From: Bettongia penicillata ogilbyi
Taxonomy: Eukaryota > Chordata > Mammalia > Diprotodontia > Potoroidae
Assembly: GCA_023548195.1 (NCBI GenBank)
Contig: JAJHZJ010000076.1
Coordinates: 510,931 to 574,930 of the forward strand
Direction: 5' to 3'
DNA: 64,000 nucleotides
The notes beneath the pieces are model-generated. The model was not told the DNA's origin, ran no database searches, and saw only the letters and a list, made by a program, of their open reading frames with translations. Below are positions 56,459-64,000 of this stretch, in pieces. The translations under genes and the position numbers were made by a program. How positions within the stretch are numbered: the first letter of the stretch is position 1; every line of letters starts with the position of its first letter.

Positions 56459-57566
56459 ATGTCTAGAAAGGGGAAGAAAAATAAGACTTTAGAGAGTTTT
56501 TTCCAACAAATGCAAATGATCCCGACCTTCGGATCTGATGGGGAGGACGAGAACGTATTTTTCCCATCAGGGAAAGATGTGGAGGGTGGGGCCTCAGTAC
56601 CCCAGACACCCCAGGGGGGGTGTTGGGTGGGCTCAGGCCTTGGAAGAGCTTAAAAAGGATTTTGAAAAGCAAGTTAGACAGGTGGAGGAAAGACTGGGAA
56701 GAGAAATGACAAAGATGCAAGAAGAGTATGAAAAAAAGGTCAATATCTTGGTAAAGGAGACCCAAAAAAATGCTGAGGAAATTAACACCTTGAAAAATAG
56801 GCTCACTCAATGGGCAAAGGAGGTTCAAAAAGCCAATGAGGAGAAGAATGCATTCAAAAACAGAATGAGCCAAATGGAAAAAGAGGCTCAAAAGTTCACT
56901 GAATTTAATAGTTCTCTCAAAATTAGAATGGAACAGATGGAGTCTAATGACTTTATGAGAAACCAGGAAATCACCAAACAAAACCAAAAGAACGATAAAA
57001 TGGAAGAGAATGTGAAATATCTCATGGGAAAAACAACTGACCTGGAAAATAGATCAAGGAGAGACAACTTAAAAATTATGGGACTACCTGAAAGCCATGA
57101 TCAAAAAAAGAGCCTAGACATCGTCTTGCATGAAATTATCAAGGAAAACTGCCCTGACATTCTAGGACCGGAGGGCAAAATAAGGATTGAAAGAATCCAT
57201 CGATCACCACCTGAAAGAGATCCAAAAAGAGAAACTCCTAGGAACATTGTGGCCAAATTCCAGAACTCCCAGGTCAAGGAAAAAATCTTGCAAGCAGCTA
57301 GAAAGAAACAATTCCAGTACTGTGGAAATACAATCAGGATAACCCAAGATCTAGCAGCTTCTACATTAAGGGATCGAAGGGCGTGGAATAGGATATTCCA
57401 GAAGGCAAGGGAACTAGGACTGAAACCAAGAATCACCTACCCAGCTAAACTGAGTATAATACTTCAAGGGAAAATATGGTCTTTCAATGAAACAGAGGAC
57501 TTTCAATCATTCTTAATGAAAAGACCAGAGCTGAAAAGAAAATTTGACTTTCAAACACAAGAATGA
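56459..57566 (+). pseudogene. HAL1-B ORF1, nearly intact (one-base frameshift)
   Basis: The natural start is the ATG at 56459 (MSRKGKKNKTLESFFQQMQM), matching the codons at the start of HAL1-A. An N-terminal acidic stretch (SDGEDENVFFPSGKD) runs to a run of seven G at 56614-56620, where one extra G shifts the frame. From about 56633 the original frame continues to the stop at 57566, giving roughly 310 intact residues: coiled coil (heptads from LEELKKDFEKQ to RMEQMESND), RRM with LENRSRRDNLKIMGLPESH, then IERIHRSPPERDPK, TPRNIVAKFQ, AARKKQFQYC, PRITYPAKLSIIL and FDFQTQE. These are the hallmarks of L1 ORF1p. A 342-codon frame beginning at 56538 uses an ATG in the shifted frame and is not the true start. 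Confidence 0.9.
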
Positions 57567-58575
57567 GAGGAAGCATGCAAAAGTAAACAGCAAGGAGAAG
57601 TATTAAGGGACTTACCAGAAATGAACTGTTTGCATTCATACAGGGAAGGACAATATTTCTAACTCTTAAAACTTTTCAGTATCTGGGTGGTTGGTGAGAC
57701 CACACATACACATGTACACGCATGCACACACATACACACATGCATTCACATGCAGAGATAGAGAGCACAGATTGAACTGAATAAGATGGGACCATACCTT
57801 AAAAGAAATTAAGGTAAATGGTGAGAGAGAAATGTAGTGAGAGGAAAGAGGGGGAAATGGAAGGGGGTAACTATATGTCATTTAAGAGGCAAGTAGGAGA
57901 TGTTTATAGTGGAGGGAAAAAGAGGACAGCTGAGGAAAAAAACAAACAAACAAACAAACAAAAGTTTACCGTCATCACATTTGACTAAACGAAGGAGTGA
58001 AATGCACACTCATTTTGGTATGAAAACCTATATTACAGCATAAGAAAGAGGGGGAGAAGGAGATATTGGGGGGGGGATGATGGAAGGGAGGGCAAAGGGA
58101 GGAGGGAGTAATTGAAAGTCAACACTTGGGGAGGGACAGGATTAAAGGACAGAAGAGAAACAACGAGGGGCAGGTCAGGAGGGATGGCAATTCAGTTAGT
58201 CTTACACAACACGACTATCAGGAAGGTCATTTGCAAAGCTACACAGATATGGCCTATAATGAATTGCCTGTCGTACCAAAGGGAATGGGTGGGGAGGGAG
58301 GGATGGGGAGAATTTGGAACTCAAAGTTTTAGGAACAATGGTTTAGTATTCTTGTTGCAACTAGGAAAGAAGACATACAGTTAATGAGGAATAGAAAGTC
58401 ATCTGGCCCTACAGGAGAAAAGAGAAGATAGAGACAAGAGAAGGGAGGGATGACAGAAGAGAGGACAGATTGGAGATAGGGAAAATTAGATTGCTTGGGG
58501 TATTGGGGTGGGGGGAGGGGAGAAAAGGGGAGAAAATTTGGAACCCAAAAATTTGTGAAAATGAATGTAAAAAGC

Positions 58576-58576
<1 letters not shown>
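57567..58576 (+). other. HAL1-B 3'UTR
   Basis: About 1 kb, purine-rich (GGAGGG, GAGGAAAGAGGG), with a CACA tract near 57700-57750 and a conserved end 'gaatttggaactcaaagttttagg...aacccaaaaatttgtgaaaatgaatg'. It lacks any endonuclease or reverse-transcriptase coding, which is what separates HAL1 from L1. Confidence 0.75.
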
Positions 58577-58610
<34 letters not shown>

Positions 58611-58735
58611 ATGGATGCATGAATGAATGAATGAATGAATAAATAAATAAATGAATAAATAAATAAATGAATGAATAAATAAATAAATGAATGAATAGGT
58701 AAATAAATAAATAAATAAATAAGTGGAAATATTAG
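58577..58735. repeat. (AAAT)n / (AATG)n tail of HAL1-B
   Basis: Roughly 160 bp of AAAT units with ATGA variants, grown from the element's 3' tail. Confidence 0.9.
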
Positions 58736-58748
58736 AATGCAAAAAAAA

Positions 58749-59934
58749 AGAATATATTATGCTTCAACTGATGCAAAAAGAAAGTAATGATAGCACTACT
58801 AATCTCAGACAAAGAAAAAAACAGAAATTGATATAATCAAAAGAGACAAGGAAGGAAACTATATCATACTATAAAAGGCACTATATACAATGAAATACTA
58901 TCATTACTAAATATATATGCACCAAGTGGTATAACATTCAAATTCTGAGAGAAGATAAGGAAGTTACAGGAAGAAATAGACAGCAAAATTATACTAGCTG
59001 GGGTCCTCAAACTATGCCTCTCTGAACTAAATAAATCTAATCTCAAAATAAACAAGAAAGTTATTAAGGAGGTGAATTGAATTCTGGAAAAGGTAGATTT
59101 AATAGATCTCTGGGGATAGAAAGGAATATACCTTTTCCTCAGCAGTACATGGGAGATAAACAAAAATTCAACATGTACTAGGGCATAAAACCTCAAAATC
59201 CAGTGCAGAAAGGCATAGAGAGTCAATGTATCTTTTTTAGATCATTCTGCAATAAAAGTTATATGTAATAAAGTTCACAGAAAAATAGATCAAATATTAA
59301 TTGGAAACTAAATAATCTCATCTTAAAGAATGAGTGTGCTAAACAACAAATCAAAGAAACAGTCAATAACTCAGCACTATGAAATGATAACAATGAGAGA
59401 ACCTACCAAAATTATAAGATGTTAGTAAAGCAGTTCTTAGGGGAAGTTTTATATCATTGAATATCTACCAGAATAAAATAGAGAAAGAAGAGATCAATGA
59501 ATTGGGTATGCAACTGAAAAAGCCAGCAAAAAAAAAAAATTGAAAACCCTCAAGTAAATGCCAAATTAAAAATACTGAAAACTGAAGGAGAGATTAACAA
59601 AATTGAAATAAAAAGAGATTGAACTAACAAATGAAACTAAGAGTTCTTTTTTTGTGAAAACTAGTAAGATGGATAAACCATTGGTAATTTTAATTTTAAA
59701 AAAGAAAAAAGAAAACCAAATTAACAAAATCAAAAATGAAAAGGGTGAACTAACCTCTAACAAGGAAGAAATTAAAACAATAATTAGAAATTACTTTGCT
59801 CAACTATATGTTTGGCAACTATAAATTTGACATTCTAAGGGAAATGTATGAATATAATATATATGTGTGTGTGCATGTATTTATGTGTATATACATATAT
59901 ATGTATATATACACGTATACACACATACATACAT

Positions 59935-60026
<92 letters not shown>

Positions 60027-60233
60027 AGATAAACAGAAGAGAATTTGAACCATTAATGCCATTTCAGAAAAAATAAATTGAATAAGCCATCAATGAACTC
60101 CCTAGGAAAAGAATCTCCAGGGCTACATGGATTAAGATGTGAACTCTATCAAACATTTAAAGAACTATTAATTTTATTACTATACAGACTATTTGGGAAA
60201 ATTGACAAAGGAGGAGTCCTAGCAAATTTTTTT
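58749..60233 (+). pseudogene. L1-B ORF2, part 2 (endonuclease to linker)
   Basis: Resumes at the second copy of the target duplication and aligns with L1-A 12350-13620. All frames are broken. Confidence 0.7.
59860..60023. repeat. TG/TA/(CA)15/(TA)26 compound microsatellite in L1-B ORF2 linker
   Basis: The perfect CA tract at 59941-59970 and TA tract at 59971-60023 sit at the same ORF2 position as the (TA)n of L1-A, just before the 'cccagat(a/t)aacagaagag' segment. The three overlapping frames there are artefacts. Confidence 0.9.
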
Positions 60234-61583
60234 GTGTGAATGTGTGTGTGTGTTTGTCCTTCAATTTTTTTACTGTATTTATTTATGTATTTTTAGATTT
60301 AGACATTCATTTCCACAATATTTTGAGTTCTAATTTTTCTCTCATGTCTCCCTTCCCCTACCCTATAATACCTTGCATTGTGATTACCCCTTCCCTCAAT
60401 GTACCCTCGCCTCTATCACACCCCAGTCTTCCCTTATATCCATCTTCTCTCTTTTATTGTAGGGCAAGATAAATTTCTATACTCCTTTACCAGTGTTTCC
60501 TATTTCCCAGTTATATGAAATAACAATTCTCAACATTTGTTTCTAATACTTTGAATTTTAACTTCTCTCCCTCCTTCCCACTGAGAAGGCAAGCAATTCA
60601 ATATTGACTATATATGTGTCATTTTGCAAAAGATTTCCATAATAATCATGTTGTGTAATATGAACTATATTACCCTCTATCACCACTTTTTTATTCTCTC
60701 CTTTGACCTTACCCCTTCCCAAAAATGTTTACTTCTAGTTACTCCCTTCTCTCATTTGCCCTTCCTTCCATCATCCCCCTCACCTCTCTTATCCCCTCCT
60801 GTCCTACTTTCCTGTAGTGTGAGAGATTTTCATATCAAATTTAGTGAGCATGTTGTAACTTCTTAAGCCATATGTGAAGAGAGTAAGCTTCACTTGTCCC
60901 CTCTCACCTCCATTTTTTCCTCCATTGAACAAGATTTTTCTTCTTTCTTTTATGATTTATAACCTGCTCCATTCCATTTCTTCCTTTCTCCTCTCAGTAT
61001 TTTCCTCTCCCACCTCTTAAATTTTACTTTATTTTTTTAAGAATATCATCTCTTCTGATTCAACTCAACCTGTACTCTCTGTGTATATGTGTGTGTGTGT
61101 ATAATCCCTCCACTTATTCAAATGCTGAGAAAAGTCTGAAGAGTTACAAATATTATATACACTTTTCAAGCTCTTCTATGGCCTGAGCCCATTTCATACT
61201 CATTTTGAAAGTACTAGAGGCAGAGGCCTTGACTTCCTCTGACAGTATGCCTTGTTCTTCCTCATCTGAAAGGATGGAAGGAGATACTTGTTCACCAAAA
61301 AGTTTGCCACCTCTTATGGTCTTATTTTTTCCTCGTTTTTGGACATTTTCCCAGCCAGTTGCTTGTTTTCTGAATCCTTAGTCAAGAGGGGGATCCTAGT
61401 GCTCCTCCCCTCTCCAGTACTGTGCTCAAGGCTGAGATTCAGATCAGGTACTCAACTTCCAGAGGTTTGGGTGGGGGAGGGGCCACTAATGAGGGCTGTG
61501 GTTCAGATCAGCTGTTCAATTCTGCCAGAGGCTTTAAGTTGAGCTGCCTGGACAATGGACTCAGTTTGCATCTGCATAGGTGC
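60234..61583 (-). mobile_element. HAL1-C: internally deleted half-L1 in L1-B ORF2 linker
   Basis: The minus strand reads: 5'UTR part (from about 61583), the ORF1 start (ATG near 61349, followed by AAAAACGAGG), the N-terminal codons to about 61163 ('gaagagcttgaaaag'), and then directly the 3'UTR ('tgtatataatatttgtaactc...'). About 1 kb of ORF1 body is missing. A TGTG/ATTT tail is at 60231-60285. Probable target duplications are AGCAAATTTTTTT (from 60221) and AGCAAAATCTTTTTT (from 61584), imperfect. Confidence 0.75.
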
Positions 61584-62245
61584 AGCAAAATCTTTTTTAA
61601 GATACATATATCGTTCTGATAACTAAACCAAGAAGAGTCAAAACAGAACAAGAAAATTATAGACTAATTCCTTTAATGAATATAGATGCAAAATTTTTAA
61701 AGAAGATATTAGCAAAAAGAATACAGCAACTTACGCCAAAAATAATACAATACGATCAGGTAGGATTTATACCAGGAAAGTAGGTTTGGTTAAAAATTGG
61801 GAAAACTATCAGCATTATTGATCATAACAAAACAAAATGAACAGAGACCATATAAGTGTCTCAATAGATGCATAAAAAGCTTTTGACAAAATACAGCACC
61901 CATTCATACTGAAAACACTGGAGAGTATAGGAAAAAATGGATCCTTTCTTAAAATAAGGAGCAGTATCTACCTAAAACCATCAGCAAGCATTGAATTCAA
62001 TGGGTATATACTGGTTGCATTTCCAATAAGATCAGGGGGTAAAATGAGGATGACCATTATCATCACTTTTATTCTAGTATGGTACTAGAAATATTAGCTA
62101 TAGCATTGAGAGAAGAAAAAGAAATTGAAGGAATTAGAATAGGCAAAGAAGAAACTGTTCTCACTCTTTGTCAATGATATGATGATATACTTAGAGAATC
62201 CTAGAGAATCAAGTAAAAAACTACTTGAAATTATAAACAACTTTG
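61584..62245 (+). pseudogene. L1-B ORF2, part 3 (reverse-transcriptase domain)
   Basis: Aligns with L1-A 13600-14270: 'caagaaaattatagactaattcctttaatgaatatagatgc', 'gatcaggtaggatttataccagg', 'atggtactagaaatattagctatagc' and the catalytic segment around 62170 (reads FVNDMMIYLENP with a frame slip, so the catalytic aspartate pair is damaged). Confidence 0.75.
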
Positions 62246-64000
62246 GAGGTAAAGCCAAATGATGGAAGAGAAAGAGGGACCTACTCTAGATCTTCCCCCC
62301 ATGGCCCATAAAATGCCTGTAAAAAATGACTCTAAACAAATTCTAGTTTGGCAGAAGCCACAAAATGGCAGAGCAAAAGATTTCCAGCCCAAGACAACTT
62401 GGAACACTCACAGGAAAGGTGTATTTCACCTGGCCCTAAGAATGGAACATAGTCCAACTTGGGCTACCCTGCATGGACAGGACTGGAGTGAACATCAGGG
62501 CATGGAATTACAGACAGAAGCAGTGGTTCCTGGATTTCTCAACCCACAAACATCTAAAAGAAATTCAATTGTCAGTAAGAAAGGTCTTTCACCTGGACGA
62601 GAAGGGAGCTCCATCAGGCCACAGCCTCAACCTCAGGGTGGCAGCAGCCAATGCAGTAGTAGCATTCATATTTGAAGCCCTAGGCCTAAAGACCCTGGGG
62701 GAATCAAGTAGCTGACCTAGGTCTCAGTTATGAGTGGCAGTCCTTTGGTGAGGAGGAGCACAGGTGTGATAGAGCCTGTGGTGGCTCTAGAAAGGGAATC
62801 CTCCTAGAAGATACTAGGCAGAAGAGTACTTATGGTTGCTCACAGACCAGGGAGGAGTAAACTCCTCTCCATTAATCATGCTACTTTGGAGTAACTGAGA
62901 ACTTACAGCTCCCTAGAGCATACCTTCCACATGACAAAATACTCCAAGGTCCAGTAACTTGCTGGAAAAATGAACAAAAAAGAGGAAAAATAAGACTATA
63001 GAAGGTTACTTTCTTGGTGAAAAGTTATTTACCTCCATCATTCAGATAAGGAAGAACAAAGCATACCATCAGAGGAAGACATAAAAGTCAAGACTTCTAC
63101 ATCCAAAACTTCCAAAAAAAAATATGCAAAGATCTCAGAGCATGGAAGAGCTCAAACGGATTTAGAAAATCAACTAAGGGAGGTGGAGGAAAAAATGGGA
63201 AGAGAAATGAGAGCAATGAAAGAAAATCATGAAAAGCAAGTGAACAGCTTGCTAAAGGAGAACCCCTCTCAAAACAAATGCTGAAGTATATAACACCTTT
63301 AAAAACAGACTAACTCAAATGACAAAAGAGGTCCAAAAAGTCCATAAGGAGAAGAAGGCCTTAAAAAACAGAATTGGTCAGATGGAAAAGGAAGTGCAAA
63401 AGGTCACTGATGAAAATAATTCCTCAAAGATGACAATGTGGTAGATAGAAAGTAATGACTTCATGAAAAAACAAGAAATTATAAAACAAATCAAAGGTAT
63501 GAAAAAAATAACAATGTGAAATATCCCATTGGAAAAACAATTGACATGGAAAAGAGATCCAGGAAAAATTTTAGAAATTATTGGTTTACCTGAAAAACAT
63601 GATTTAAAAAAGAGGCTAGATTTCATCTTCCAAGATATTATCAAGGAAAACTTCCCTGATCCTCTAGAACCAGAGGGTAAAATAGAAATGGAAAAAATTC
63701 ACTGATCACCTCTTGAAAGGGATCACAAAAGGAAAACACCTAGAAATATTGTAACCAAATTCTGTAGTTCTCAGGTCAAAGAGAAAGTATTATAAGCAAT
63801 AAGAAAGAAACAATTCAAATATTGTGGAAATACAATCAGATTAACACAGGATTTAGCAGTTTCTTTGATTCACTAAGGGATCAAAGGGCATGGAATATGA
63901 TATTACAGAGGTCAAAGGAGATAGATTTGAAACCAAAAATCACCTACCCAGCATAACTGAGTACAATATTTCAGGGGGGGGGGGGGGATGAAATGTCAGT
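62246..64000 (+). mobile_element. Old HAL1/L1-like element inserted in L1-B ORF2, runs off the window
   Basis: It begins GAGGTAAAGCCAAATGATGG, a decayed version of the GGAGCCAAGATGG start. The 5'UTR (62246-62969) matches the subtype at 35076-35539. ORF1 follows. Whether ORF2 or a HAL1-type 3'UTR comes next cannot be seen. The 138- and 80-codon frames in the 5'UTR are not conserved and not genes. Confidence 0.75.
62970..64000 (+). pseudogene. ORF1 of old HAL1/L1-like element, broken, partial
   Basis: Start ATGAACAAAAAAGAGG at 62970 with a TAA a few codons later. The coiled-coil part is at 63140-63420, the RRM part around 63550-63660, the C-terminal part from 63660 (SPLERDHKRKTPRNIVTKF-like coding near 63705-63770). 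A run of 14 G at 63974-63987 interrupts the segment that reads 'atttcagggg' in other copies. Confidence 0.7.

Larger units (their letters stand above)
55622..58748 (+). mobile_element. HAL1-B: full-length half-L1, inserted in L1-B ORF2
   Basis: 5' end GGGGGCGGAGCCAAGATGGC, a 5'UTR of about 840 bp, ORF1 (56459-57566), a 3'UTR of about 1 kb without any reverse-transcriptase sequence, and an (AAAT)n tail expanded to about 160 bp. Target duplications AGAATATGTTATGCT (55607-55621) and AGAATATATTATGCT (58749-58763) differ by one base. It lies in the opposite orientation to HAL1-A, with 1.48 kb between them. Confidence 0.92.
50255..62245 (+). mobile_element. L1-B, interrupted by three HAL1 copies and cut by a fourth element
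   Basis: Host segments are 50255-51256 (5'UTR and ORF1 start), 54138-55621 (rest of ORF1, spacer, ORF2 start), 58749-60233 (ORF2 endonuclease to linker) and 61584-62245 (RT domain). Concatenated in order they align with L1-A without large gaps: 'acagattaaatg' in the 5'UTR, ORF1 start ATGAGCAAGAAGG at 50937, ORF2 start near 55450, linker, and the decayed 'FADD'-region at 62166-62200. The 5' end is truncated within the 5'UTR; the exact start is uncertain. The rest of ORF2 should lie beyond the window, after the insertion that starts at 62246. All coding parts are broken. Confidence 0.85.

Noticed and set aside
56538..57566. 342-codon frame taken as a complete ORF1 from its first ATG
   Set aside because: The first 30 or so residues come from the shifted frame before a G-run slip. 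Comparison with HAL1-A shows that the true start is at 56459.
62259..62675. 138-codon frame at the start of the 62246 element as an extra ORF0-like gene
   Set aside because: The related 5'UTR at 35076 has no corresponding open frame, so conservation does not support it.

Overview
The window looks like intergenic DNA from a marsupial genome. It is AT-rich, contains no convincing host gene with exon structure, and is dominated by retrotransposons. The marsupial call rests on the repeats: L1 elements and ORF1-only half-L1 (HAL1-like) elements whose 5' ends carry the GCGGAGCCAAGATGGCGG type start, tRNA-headed SINEs of the MAR1/WSINE kind, SINE tails derived from an RTE LINE, and a background of very old MIR and L2 copies. 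I cannot name the species from sequence alone. Repeat family names come from memory of repeat consensus sequences, not from a search.

Layout. 1-9600: mostly unremarkable unique sequence with scattered MIR/L2 relics, microsatellites and one 114-bp direct duplication (3637/5282). 9601-16289: an almost full-length plus-strand L1 (5'UTR, broken ORF1, broken ORF2 with the FADD reverse-transcriptase motif, 3'UTR) between degenerate 15-bp target-site duplications. 16300-34880: old MIR, L2, L1 and SINE fragments, long microsatellites and a 5'-truncated minus-strand HAL1 (25.56-26.65 kb). 34.9-40.2 kb: a rearranged cluster holding an old HAL1-like element, an L1 3' end and an inverted L1 ORF1/5'UTR segment. 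40690-41049: a clean 360-bp solo LTR with a perfect 6-bp target duplication. 41.58-42.69 kb: a minus-strand L1 5'UTR with roughly 52-bp repeated units. 45.12-46.01 kb: a full-length processed pseudogene of ribosomal protein L8 (RPL8), minus strand. 46-50 kb: old fragments.

50.25-64 kb is the most structured part: one old L1 interrupted by four later insertions. These are a minus-strand HAL1 in its ORF1 (51257-54137), a plus-strand HAL1 in the ORF2 endonuclease region (55622-58748), an internally deleted minus-strand HAL1 in the ORF2 linker (about 60234-61583), and an older HAL1/L1-like element that starts at about 62246 and runs off the window. Two of these have clear target-site duplications and each resumes the host L1 at the expected base, so the relative ages can be read directly.

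How the parts work together: nothing here forms an active pathway. HAL1 elements encode only an ORF1-type RNA-binding protein and must have used reverse transcriptase from full-length L1s. The RPL8 retrocopy is likewise probably an L1-mediated insertion, and the tRNA-headed SINEs depend on LINE machinery. No RNA gene, CRISPR array, operon or bacterial feature was seen.
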